From: Alnus glutinosa
Lineage: Eukaryota; Streptophyta; Magnoliopsida; Fagales; Betulaceae
DNA length: 64,000 nt
NCBI RefSeq assembly: GCF_958979055.1
Contig: NC_084886.1
Coordinates: 46,083,154 to 46,147,153 of the forward strand
Direction of reading: 5' to 3'
The position numbers and the translations under genes are program-made. Position 1 is the stretch's first letter; the number at the start of each line of letters is the position of its first letter. The notes beneath the pieces were generated by a model. That model worked only from the letters and a program-made list of their open reading frames with translations, was not told the origin of the DNA and made no database searches. Below, piece after piece: positions 48,097 through 59,800 of this stretch.

Positions 48097-49688
48097 TGGT
48101 TTGATGGGCGGAAAACACAGTTCCTAATACAACAAAAAACCAATAGAGGAAGGAGGTCAAACAGCAGCAAAGATCAGTGATGCTAAATGATCCACAGGTA
48201 ATGAAAAGTTTGTCAACAACAGAAGTTAAGAAATCACCAGAGCATTTTGGGTCTCTTTCAGATGCTGGTTTCTGCTCAAGGCTTTTTGGTGATGGAGATT
48301 GATAAGCATGGATTTAATGAGCAGCTGCATCAGTCTCTTTCCGAATGGCGTATTTGTTAATCTCTTTCCAAGAGTAAACAGAAAAGAAAAAATAATTTGT
48401 GCAATTTTTTAAAAAATATTAATTAAATAATTAAATTCTTTCTTTTTTATCGGCTTAAGCTTCTATAAGACTCGTAATTATGGTGTCTACTGCTTCAGAG
48501 TAAAGTAGATATTGCCACACGAAGAGATGAACTCCTAAAGCAAGGGTACGTGATTTTGCCAAGATCGTTTATACCTACAAACTCAGTTTGACTTCTCTAG
48601 TAAGTTCTTCGGATCCTCTTTTAGTACAACTCAATTTCAAGTCTTCTAATGTTGGCAAGAAGAAAGGATTAGGAGACTAATTATGGAAAATCTCACTTCA
48701 GGATAGTAAATTTAGATATAATTAAAAATTATGTATTTTTAGACTTTATGAATAGTCTAAAACCGAACATAATTTTAGACGTTTGACCATTGTCCGTTGG
48801 TGATTTATGGAAGATGATAGGTTCATTTATAGGCCAGTGATGTGGACTTATGGAAATCGAAATTCCAGAGGTTGAGGGGATGGGTGAGAAAAAGTACTGA
48901 AGCGCATCGCACGGTCGATACGGGAATCGAAAAAGGGCTGAGCAAGTGAGGAGTTACAGCACTCTGAAATGGGTAGGTGATGAACCGGTGGACATTTGAT
49001 GGAGCATCTTTGTTCCCACGTGATCAGCCTCCTCTGTTGTAGCAGAACAGCCCTGAGGAGATGCATACGGATTTTAGGGATATAGGTGAAATTTTGGTGT
49101 TTCATGTTTTGAAAAAACTGAGTGAGAAAAAATATAAAAGAAATGGGAAAATGGGAAAGAAATATGGGAAAAGCCCGCCGAGTGCTCAGAAGCAGGTAGG
49201 TGGAAAATTGGGGGGGGGGGGGGGTGTGGGGGGAAAAGGTTTTCAAACAGGGCCAATGTTATCATAAAAATTAGAATTTAAATCGTTATCATCAAATTCA
49301 TTAACTCATCAAAATTATTTAGACTTTTTCTTGTAGAACCTCACAAACCTGTAAGATACATTCATGAAAAGAGGCAATCAAGAAGAAATCCACTAATCAA
49401 AAGTGGAATACGAAAAATAATAGCAAAGAAAATTCACTCAAATCCAAAATGCTAACACATCCAAATATTTATCTCACGTGAGGCGCAAAAAGAATTATTC
49501 TTTCATATGATTCTCTAATCGTAACCAAACAAAAAGAGCATGAAAAAACAAAAAGACATTGCAGCTCATGCCAATAGACTTGTATTGTATGGTAGCAGGG
49601 AACTCCCGCAACCCTCCCTCCGCCCTATAAAGGTGGTCGCAAGGGTGGGGTCCCTCACAACCCACCCCAACATGAGAGGGTGGGCTCA

Positions 49689-49742
49689 GAGGTGGAGCTA
49701 GGATCGGACTCTTGTAGAGGTGGAGCTAGGATCGGACTCTTG
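49689..49742. repeat. Two-copy tandem repeat, 28-bp unit
   Basis: GAGGTGGAGCTAGGATCGGA plus CTCTTG occurs at 49689-49714 and is repeated identically at 49717-49742, separated by TA. Confidence 0.9.
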
Positions 49743-50196
49743 GAAGGATTAACGGGCCAAACCGCATATGGACATAAATATTAATCTTGTAAACTCAAAA
49801 GCCCAAAAATCAATTTCATCACTATCTAAAAATTCAGTGTGTGTTTTGATAAACACCAAGTCCACAAGAACCATTTTGGATTTAACCCTAATTTTAAATT
49901 AATATGTTGGAGGCACCATCATTATGCATGACCTAACTACAATGTACACACGAGAAGAGATGGGGGGGGGGTGGGTGGTGATCATATCATTCCCCCTTGT
50001 AGCCTGTTTTGGCGCCTTATTTATAGTGTGTTTTCCTTCTCGCATATTGTAAAGTTATGGATCAAATACCAGAAAGAGACGAAAAAGTGCATTATCATGT
50101 TACAAGCTAATTGAGGAACCAATAATACTCCTAAACAAAACGAATCTCTACACTTTCTCTCTCAGAAATAGTACAAGGATTGAGTTTCTCATCATT

Positions 50197-52013
50197 TTAC
50201 TCCTCTAACATCACATCCACAGAAGCTTCAGCAGCTGGCTTTGAAGATTTTCTTTTGTTCTTACCTGTATTTATTCACATGATGAGTAGAGAATTTACAT
50301 GAAATGGTCCACATCAAACTAAAAAATGATTAATAACTTGAAATGGCAGCAAGGACAAAGCTCTACATGAGAAGATCTTACCTCTGCGCTTTAGTTGTTT
50401 AAGCTTCAGACTCTTCTTCACGTTAAATGTTGTTGGCGTTCTGTTGGTGTCTTGAGATGTGCCTGGTTTCAGAAATAAACTTAGCGCAGCTTAAATTAAA
50501 TGCAAAAACAAACTTAGAACAGCTTGAATTCAGCATTGAATGCAATGCAAACAATAATGACCTGTATATTGTATCACAGTCTAAGATGAACATAGCCTGC
50601 AGAAGGCAAATTTGTTATTTTTCTCAAAAGGTTTGCTCTGAACATGTGGGGGTTTGGTCTCTGGTCATCAATACAACTAAATAAGAGAGAGAGAAAATGA
50701 CCACAGCCAATCCAAACACCAATACATATCGGTATTCCTAAGACCTTGACAGTCCTAGCATGAACTTGAAATGACCACAGGCAAGAATTATTAGTCAATG
50801 TGGTAAAGCAGAACAATAAAATTTCAAGTATTCAAACGCTAAGATTAGAACAATCGTTTGCAATTCCACGGTTATCCACGCAGTTTAGTTTACGCAAAAG
50901 TAGGAAATCCAAAAAATTACTAGTACTCATCACCCAACTCAGGCACTAGTTAGTTGTATAACTTATTAACTTCATTCAATTGAGTCACCATTTGCACTTA
51001 CTACGGCAAAATCAAAATATGTTTTGTTTTCCACAATTTCAGAAACATAAAGTCACAGCTTAGAATAGGATGCGGAATACAATAGCTATCCAAATCTCGG
51101 GCCCAATTCCCCTTTTAAGTTTCAACATAAGTGATATAGCCTCCATGCTGGCATTTTTCTTATTGGTAAATTACGCTCACACTCAATGGGTCTTGCACCT
51201 GTAATCTCACCCTCCACCCCATTACGGGAGGAGGCAATGCCGCTCGAGCTATAGCTCATAGGCCTGGCTACCAACCTCACCGGCCACAACCACCCTAAAT
51301 AACCAAAACATCCATGATACGATGCATTTGAGCTTTTGATTTTTCAAACAAATCATTATGCAACGTTAGAATCTTGTCTAGCTTTACAAAATGCGGCTTT
51401 CTCATTATTGGTAGTTCTTTTACTATAATCTCCGAACGCCCTTTAAAAAATTTAACATTGGCAATTAACAGGCTACAATAGCCATAATGAAAGCATATGA
51501 ACATAACCCAAGAACAACAAATAGCAAATTTCGGTGAAAATAATGTGTAAAGGATGCTTTAGAGGTACCTTCAGCTGCTGCCATTTCCACATCTTCCATG
51601 CTCACTAGACCCTTCTCCATAGCATCCTTCTGATCCTGCGTCTCAGAAAACACAAAACATTAACCAAAACGAGAGAACAGGCACAAAATTCACATTCACA
51701 GAACAAGGTACAAGTTCTTAAATCACAGAATACAAGTATCTAAAAGGGCCTGCTTGTCTATTATATTTATGTATTTTAGAAATTATTCTTTACCAGAATT
51801 CAAGTTTCACATACAATTACAGCGAGAGAGACAGAGAGAAGGTGGTAGTACCCTGCGCCATTTTTTCAAGAGCTTGCGCTTGCGTTTGCCAGAGATAGAG
51901 AGGGGCTGGGGCTTGATCTTGAGTTTGCCAGAGGAAGGGTCTCCATGAATCGCTCTCTTCTTCTCTGCTAATCGAGCTCTCCTCCTCTTCTGCACCACGT
52001 TGAACTTCGCCAT
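50197..52013 (-). CDS. Small basic plant protein of unknown function (4 exons, 125 aa)
   Basis: Exons on the minus strand: 52013-51852, 51635-51569, 50462-50382, 50264-50197 (378 nt, in phase, ending in TAA). The protein begins MAKFNVVQKRRRARLAEKKR and has a second lysine/arginine block (SGKRKRKLLKKWRR, about 41-54), an acidic short helix (MEKGLVSMEDVEMAAAEG), then FNVKKSLKLKQLKRRGKNKR and an acidic end VDVMLEE. The two strongly basic blocks look like nuclear or nucleolar localisation and RNA-binding segments. I recognise it as a conserved plant protein without an assigned function; a role in ribosome biogenesis is a guess from composition. All exon joints are GT-AG and restore conserved-looking sequence. 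Intron 2 (51,568-50,463) contains a SINE in the same orientation as the gene. Confidence 0.85.
51154..51275 (-). mobile_element. tRNA-derived SINE in an intron of the basic-protein gene
   Basis: On the minus strand there is an A-box-like TATAGCTCGAGCGGCATTGC, then CCTCCTCCCGTAATGGGG, then a B-box-like ACAGGTGCAAGACCC, and an end GCGTAATTTACCAATAAG followed by AAAAATGCC. This box spacing and CCTCCTCCC...AATGGG core are typical of a widespread plant SINE group. The element shares its 3' end with the SINE at 47255-47395. Confidence 0.75.
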
Positions 52014-52391
52014 CTTTCTCAAATTTTCCACTCCCTACCACTAAAACCCTAACTCTCCCTCTCTCCTACACTTCTTATTTCTCTCTACTCTCTAGGGTTG
52101 CTGTTGATCATTTACCGGTCCAAACTCAAGCCCCAATATTTGTAAAGTATGGGTTGGGCTTCGGCGTAGTCTATGCTTCAGCCCATATTTGCTTCCCTGG
52201 ATTGGGCTACGTTGGGCCGTCAATCTTGACTACCTAATGGATATATGATATATCGATTCATATATTTACAAATTTTGGACAAAACAACAATTTTTTTTTC
52301 TTATTAAAAAAAAAAAAAAAAATTGAATAAAAGTGCGTTTGGCGATTTCATACACTAAAAGTGTGTTTTAATTGAATCACTCTTTTAAGGG

Positions 52392-52577
52392 TTGAGAAAT
52401 ATTAGGGGTACTAAATCTTTTACTAAGAAATGGGTACTAAGATAATGCGTAACTTATTCATTGAAGATGATCAAAACAATTAATAAAAAGAAATGCTACG
52501 GATACTAATGAATAACCTCCACATCATTTTAGTACCCATCTGTTAGTAAAAAATTTAGCACCCTTAACATTTCTTGG
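52392..52577. mobile_element. Inverted-repeat MITE, family A copy 2
   Basis: Starts TTGAGAAATATTAGGGGTAC and ends in the complement of CCAAGAAATGTTAAGGGTGC. The interior has GATCAAAACAATTAATAAAA and CTCCACATCATTTTAGTACC, as in copy 1 at 2705-2888. Length 186 bp. No reading frame. Confidence 0.75.
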
Positions 52578-52700
52578 ATCTTTTGGATGTAATGAGCCTT
52601 TTTCTAACATTATCTTCATATCTCCTGCTTAATGGACAATTAATATTTACTTAGAAAATTTTGATTGTACAGAACATTATTATTTATAGGAAGAAAAGAA

Positions 52701-53360
52701 TACTGTAAAGGTCCACAGGGTTTAATATTTTCTTAAATCAATATTTAAGGTTTAAAATTTATAAAGTTATTCCTTAAGATATGTTCTAATATTAAATCAC
52801 TCTCCTATATACCTGGTATTAGGATTTTTAATAGAGCTTGTGACATGTATGCGTAAAATAGCTCCATGTGTATAAAAGTGTCACGTTTACTTGAAAACAA
52901 AAACCCAAAACCTGAATCTAAAAAATAAAAAAAATAAAAAAAAAAAAATTTGAAAGAAAAAAACGACAACAAAACACTCAAAAAGAAAAACATAAGGAAA
53001 AAATATATGAAAGAAGTAGCTACACAACCACGCCGCTCACCCCTCTATTTGGGAGCTAACTTTGCAGCCATTCCTAAATTATTTATTTTATCGGATTTCC
53101 TTATTTTTCATTTTTTCTATTGGCCTACATTTCTTTGCCATGTGTCAAGCAGAGGTAGCATTTTTGCATACGTGAAGTTATTTTATTAGGTTTGATATGA
53201 TCCTACGGCTACATGTCACAATTTCCGTTAAAATCGCCAAGGTCAGATGTACAAAGAGAGTGATTTGATAACGGAGTATACCTTAAAGAGTGATTTGATA
53301 AATTTTTAAACCCGTAGAAGTAATTTGATAAAAGGCTAAATTCCAAAGACATCTATAGTA
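52701..53360. mobile_element. Inverted-repeat element of about 660 bp, probable non-autonomous DNA transposon
   Basis: The left end contains GGTTTAAAATTTATAAAGTT and ATATTAAATCACTCTCC. The complement of the right end contains GGTTTAAAAATTTATCAAAT and TTATCAAATCACTCTC, in the same order and spacing over about 110 bp. The outermost bases (TACTGTAAAG, TACTATAGAT) also correspond. The interior has no recognisable gene. No target duplication could be fixed. The 3' untranslated region of the transporter gene ends to its right. Confidence 0.55.
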
Positions 53361-53805
53361 TTTTTTTTATTTATTTTTTCCCGTATTTGTATACAAATGG
53401 GTTGACAACATTGCCTCTTACGATATAATCTTAGGTCATTGCCTCATTTTACTGACAAAAAGATAAAAGAATATACTAATTTAAAAAGAAAAAAGAAATA
53501 CATGGATGCGTATAAATACAGGACTCAAAATATATCAAGTTATAACATATATATACGGCGGGAAAATGAAGAATTAGTAACATAATTTTAGAGACGAAAT
53601 ATAATAGACAAGAAGATTCTGCGTTGCTCCTACACCCTCGTAGGAACAGAACAGAAACATCAGTTTAACTCATGACTATTGTTGGTTACGGCCACGTCTC
53701 GATTGCATATAACATACGGTTTCTAGTTTCTACCTGCAGGTATGAAATTTTGCACAGGGATATCTAAACTAAAACCTCAGTACGAGGAAATGGAGGCTAA
53801 AAATC

Positions 53806-56800
53806 CTATAGGCATTTGGCTTCGATTTCCTCAAGAGTAAGCCCCTTTGTCTCTGGTACCACGAAAAATATGAAAAGCAGAGACACCACAGCAATTGCCC
53901 CAAATGCATAAAACAAAATTGCAGCTCCCAGCAATGCCTGTAACCAAATGTGAAATAATCGTAAGAATTTCCCAATGATCATGCAAATTTAATGAAGAAT
54001 GTGGCAATCATGCATGATGCATGATGCGCGGGTGTGTGTGTGTGTATAAACTATAATCAACATGATGTAGCTTCCTTATATGGACAACCAGAAAAGGATT
54101 TGAGGTTTGATAACAGAAGTTGAAAAGCATCTGAAAATTCAAAAACCGCAGGGAGTTGCTTTTTGCAAGAATGACCAGGTATAGTTGATAAAAACAGACA
54201 ATTCTTTTAAGGAAGATAAAACATCCAATTTCTACGACCAATAATGCCAGAGGACGAGGATGACAAGACAATCATATTCTCTTGGTGCCACCGGCTAAAT
54301 AAGCTAAATTGTCAAAAACTTGATCGCATTCTCAATTAGAGAGACACTAACACAAGCTGACAAATAAGTACTCATGATTATAGCATGTATAAAAGTGAAA
54401 TCCGTGGGATGCGCCTTCTGGAAATCTTGATGACTGTCTTGCTACTTATGGCATGAATAAAAGATGATGCCAACTCCAGAAATTTAAAGGAAATAATGTT
54501 GGCAAAACAGAAACCATTGAAAGACTTTCTCACCTTCAAAGGGGAAAACGCAAATGTCACCAGTGCATTTGCTCCAAAATTCACAAGCACTGCAATACTG
54601 AGTCCTCGCCCTCTAAGCCGTAAAGGGAAAATCTCTGAAATCATTAGCCAACCAATAGGGCCAAAAGATAACTGCAAGACCAATTTCAAGAGTCACAACG
54701 TTATGTGGTACAAATTGAAACAAATTGGAAATAAAAGCTCTAAGCCAAGTGAACAGAATAAGTCGAAAAGTGGATGTTTTGAGAGAATTTAAATAACAAG
54801 TTTCAAATTTGGCAACAAAAAAAAAAGAATCTTTTTAATAAATCTGCAGAAATGTACAGAAAAGATACTATTATTTCTCTGCCATACATGTAATAAAATA
54901 ATATGCTGGGCTTTTTATCAAATAAGAACTTTTGCCATCACAGCTGTGAATCAATTTATTGAAACCATGCAGTTGAAAGAGCCAACAGTTAACGGGCACT
55001 ACCTAAGTCATGTAGAACTCCTATTAATTATGTTTATGATCACAAATCTACTTCGTACTAAGTTCTGATTGATTGAAGGAACATATCTCACTACACATGA
55101 TCAATCATTCACCGGAAGGTTTCAGATATGAGGATAACCATATTACAGAAAGATGCATCAAGTACTCGTGAACACCACTATGTCCACCCTCAAACTGGAA
55201 TATTTTTTCCTCTGTTTAATGTCTGGCAATAAAAAGCTATCCAAATCTTCCTCCCTAAAGATGGTTCATTGTTTATTATATATTAATCTTTTTAGTTTCA
55301 TTTCACTGTCACACCTGCCTTTTCAGTAACCCTTGTGTATGAGATAGCCTCTAGATCATCTTTGATGCAATGATATTACGTATGGATGCTCAAAGTTGTT
55401 AAATAGATATAAGTCAGATTTATTAACTAAATTGGACAAACCACCAAAGGCAGAAGAACTAATGCATCCTTTTGAACCATGGGCTTGAGGTATTACCAAT
55501 ATTTACAATGATGTCTACGTTGCATACAGCACAGATTTTGCCACATAACCTTTAGTATCTTTCGTCCTACCAGAGAGATTTTGATGTACTTTGACTAGGA
55601 GAATGAGGAAGACACCAAAAATCCTGTTGCCAGATCCTGGGTTTAAGGTCCACTCAAGGATCATTTAAGTGTTCAACAAGATAATAGACTGTTATTATTC
55701 CATTTCTTAAATCAATTCTTATAGCAATATAATTATGCGCACAAAGTTGACTTTGCATTATGAAATAGATGAGTACCTAGCGACAGACAGATAAACGGGA
55801 GGGGAAAAAAAAAGTAAGTGCCCTCTATCCCTCCCTCCATCCCTCTCTCACTCACTCCCTCTCTCTCTCTCTCTCTCTCTGGTGGCCAAGTGTCTTCAAA
55901 GGTATCGACATACATATAAATCAAATCAAAGGCAATTGTAACTCTAAAAGCCACTAAGGATTTTTTTTTTTATTGTTTTTTTACATATTCTACATAACTA
56001 AATTTTACAGTATTTGCATACGTAAGGCAGCACATCATCAGAAGTCTAATATTGTACACTATAATATTGAAGAATTTGCATAATATGGGATAAATAAGGC
56101 TGATATGTAGATCTTGTTTCCTGGAAAGAGTAATTTTCAAAAATGAAGAAATCAACTTTTCATGACTTTGATGGAAGTTGGGGAAAGATCTATTTTCTTT
56201 TGCTACGAGAACAGGAGGGGATTATGCCAATAATTTAACATTTCTTCCCGCTGGTGCACAACAATTAGAACTCTACTATTAACTGCCTTTAACAGACACC
56301 AAACATGCATAAGTTTGCAAACCACATCTCAATTTTCACCAACACATGTACAGCAACAGATATTCTACACCGTGATAGTATAAAAACGTCTCATCACACA
56401 AAAGCACAAATTTCTGAGATGAGAAGTTCAATGAGGAATGAAATTAATATTTCTAATTACCTGGTAACACCCAACATACAATAGCAGAGCTACAACAGCC
56501 ATAACGGGTACATCATCCAGGAAAAGGTAATATGACCCCAGAAGGAATAGAGAGATAACCTGTTACATAAAAAAAATATATATATATATTATTCATATTT
56601 CAAATAAGTTGCTCAGAAATCCATTTTTTTCAGATAATTCGAACTCCCATGCCTTAATTATTCCCCTCTTTTCTACTTCAAAAAATAAAAAATAAAGGAA
56701 CGGGCTGGCCTCACAATTTCAGTAACAAGTCAAACGTCACATCTATTCATCTCAATATTTTTTATTTGAAAAATGAACCAACCATGTAAAGAAATGTAGG

Positions 56801-59800
56801 GGCTTTACCATCCCAGAAACACCTCCAAGTAATAAAGGTCTTCTCCCAAGTCTATCAACTACAAGAACTGCTACTCCAGTCATGATCAACTACACAAAAC
56901 AGAAGAACAAATTTTATTAAAATTGCCAAGTTCTATGGGGTGAATAACCTCATGTAATTTTATTTTTTTTGCCGGGGGGGGGTGGGGGGGGTGGGGGGAG
57001 GAGGGAGACAGTGTGATGGGGTGATCCTCTGTATAGAGAACTCGCACCAAATATGTGTTTGTGTGTGTAAACATGATGTATATTCAGAAGAGAAGATAAC
57101 ATCTATCATCACTTGCATGATTAATTTCAAAGGTAAACAATGTACAAAAAATTTTACAGAGTACTAGGGATTGTATAAAACTGTGAAATAAACCAGCTAT
57201 TTCTTATGTATACAGGTGCTAAGACATGCATACCACACTTAGAAATAATTCAGAGAAGTAATTAGCAATATTTACCCCTTTTATGTAGTAAAAAATTGTT
57301 GCATTTGAAATCTACATTCTAACACATGCATGCTAGTATCAATATTAAGCAAAAACAATGTTATTGCATGCACAAATGTCAACAGCACAGGTACATAGAT
57401 AAGCACTATATCATAAAATAAAGGGAAAATTACAGTTTAACCCCCCAAACTGCTAACCATTTTGTAAGTAGCCCCACAAACTACTAACGCTTAGATTATA
57501 GCCCTCCAAACTACCAAAAAGTTTTAAAAATGCCCATTTTGTCGAAATATGCCTATAATACCTCTCCCACGTGTCATTTTTCAATTAAAAAAAAACCCTA
57601 AAAAACCTAAAAACTAAAAAAAAAAATTAAAAAACTAAACCAAACTAAAAAATCAGCTCATTGTTGGAGACGGACATGCGCGTCAGCCTTCAGGTACACC
57701 TTCTCGAGCCAGGGGTAGGCGGCAGCCATGGTGTTCACCCAGAGCGCGAAGTGGGCCCCCCAGTCCAGCGGCATCAGGTTGAAGTCAGGCTGTGGCTCGA
57801 CGGGGCGACACCGAGTAGCAGTTCCCGATGAAGAGCTCGGATCGGGTCAGTGCCTCCACGCGGCACCACGACTTGCACACCAATGACGCCGTGTTTCGGT
57901 CTCGCCATGTGCTCAGGAACTGGAGCACGTTCTCCAGCACCTGATCCGGGTACGGAGCCTGGAACTCCATGGAGCTCGGCCCGGTTACTCCGCTGCAATT
58001 CCAAGTCTTGCTGGACGACTTGACGATGTCCGCTCTGCGAAGATCCGACGGCAGGGAGCAGACAATGTTACAAGAAAATTGATAATTTAAATATTGTTTA
58101 AATTAGAAAGAAGTTGGATTTTGGAAGAGGTTTAAAACACATTCTCCACATCCCCTGTTTCATCGTCCAAAAACAAAGCATGATAGAGGCCATCCCACGT
58201 TTTCATATGTTGTCTTCTGCATGTTCTATTGTGTGCATTCATTCATATGTTGTCTTCTATGTGCCCTTGAAGAGCCGTCACACTCTCCAAATCATCTGGG
58301 TCTCCAAATCAGCATCATGCAATTATTTGTTTTTGTAAATTAAAGTAATGGCCTTGGGCTCTTGAGGTTCTTCTTCTTCTTCTTCTTCTTCTTCTTCTTC
58401 TATATGATTGGTTCGAGAAGTTTTCTTAAAGCAGTCCAGGTGGGCATGCAAGGAATCTAATATCTAATACAGAAGCCGAAGATTGATTATGTTCATTTAA
58501 GAGCAAAATCCAAAGCGCTTCTTCTCTATCAGAAACTTTGAGAGAATGGGTTCGAATCCTTCGGATATGCAGGAACCGAGCATCGACACTGACAAACTCA
58601 GCTACAAAATCTTCTCCATCCTGGAGAGCAAGTTCCTGTTTGGCTACGACAATCAGAAGCTCTGGATCCCCAAGCCGATCGCTCCCGCGCCCACCGAAGT
58701 TCAGCTTCAAGCTCAGTCCCAACCGGCCGCCGCTGAACAGAGGAAGAGGTTTTACCGCTCCTCCTTTGGTTCTAGCTCTAACGGCGGTGGTGGCTTCTTC
58801 CGATGGCTAATCAAAGGCATCCACTTCGCGCCCTGGGCGAATGCGATGGCCGCTGCCTACTCCATTTTAAATTTTAAATTTTATTTTTAGTTTTTTAGTT
58901 TTTTTTCTTTTTTTCTTTTTATTATTTTTTTAATTGAAAAATTACACGTGGCAGGAGTATTATGGGCATATTTTGTCAAAATAAGTATTTTTCAAACGTT
59001 TTGGTAGTTTGAGGGGCTAGAGTCAGAGTGTTGGCAATTTGTGGGGCTAGATGCAAAACGGGTGGTAAGAGCATTCCTAGTAGCCTCACCAAAATAGCTA
59101 TTTTGGTGAGCCAATTTGATGAAAACACTAAAAAGCCACTCCCAGCAGCCTCACCACTTTAACCAAAAAGTTTTGGTGAGTGAAAATACTCACCAATTTT
59201 GATGAGTAATATTCACTCACCAATTTCGTTTCTCCTTTCTCTCTCACATGATCACAGCACACTTTTTTCATTTCTTCTCCCATTTTCTTCTCCCATCTCC
59301 CATCTCTCTCTCACGATGATGATGTCCTTATTTCATGGACATAAAAGTTTCTTTGTCCCTGACATAAACTTTGTGATTCTTTCATTTATCTTTTCTTTCG
59401 TTCTTTCTTGAATTTGGTTGAGAAGTAATGATCTAATCTCAAGATGAAGATATATGGTAGCTTGTTGTATAAAAAGATTAAATAGAGAAAGAATAAAGAA
59501 ATTTGAAAAAGTATTATTTAAATGGAATAGTGATAGTGAATAGTTAAAATGGTGAGGCTGTTGAGGGAATTTTAAAAAAGTGGCTTACCAGAATAGAGAA
59601 AAGTGGTTTTTAGATATTTTAGTGAGTAAAATTTGGTGAGGCTACTAGGAATGCTCTAATTTGGAGGGCTAAACTGTAATTTTCCCTAAAATAAATTAAT
59701 GACATCATAGGTTCACTACATAAAATTATTTCACAAATGGGGGTCAAAAAGTGGTTAGGATGAAATATTTTGTCCTAATTAGCACCATATAATACCTCAA

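Larger units (their letters stand above)
47616..50196. other. Intergenic between USP and the basic-protein gene
   Basis: No gene recognised. The segment includes a short LINE scar, a two-copy 28-bp tandem repeat, a poly(G) run near 49,210-49,222 and another G run near 49,961-49,969. The block 48,840-49,070 has an unusual GC-richer composition but no known protein in six frames. The 3' untranslated region of the minus-strand gene lies just left of 50,197. Confidence 0.4.
57423..59686. mobile_element. Pack-MULE with captured AFB4/5-type and patatin-type fragments, in a transporter intron
   Basis: Ends are GGGAAAATTACAGTTTAACC and, in complement, GGGAAAATTACAGTTTAGCC. TAAAATAAA flanks both sides exactly (57414-57422, 59687-59695), the 9-bp duplication of Mutator-like transposition. 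The TIR is about 225 bp: the left arm (57423-57650) matches the right arm (about 58,870-59,065 plus 59,660-59,686), which a Harbinger MITE interrupts. Shared blocks include a CAAACTACCAAAA...TTTTAAAAATG stretch, ACACGTG and TGGGCAT. No transposase is present. The interior is GC-rich exon-like sequence in two orientations plus a (TTC)n tract at 58,365-58,399. The element sits in a spliced intron, antisense or sense to captured pieces, without harming the transporter exons. Confidence 0.92.

Noticed and set aside
49061..49267. Glycine-rich frame over the poly(G) run
   Set aside because: Follows homopolymer composition, with no homology and no supporting gene structure.
58426..58722. 98-codon minus-strand frame opposite the patatin-like fragment
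   Set aside because: Shadow of the plus-strand patatin-type frame, with no homology of its own.
57423..59686. AFB4/5-type sequence as a real auxin receptor gene
   Set aside because: Only F-box-proximal pieces, frameshifted, lacking leucine-rich repeats, and enclosed by TIRs with a 9-bp target duplication.
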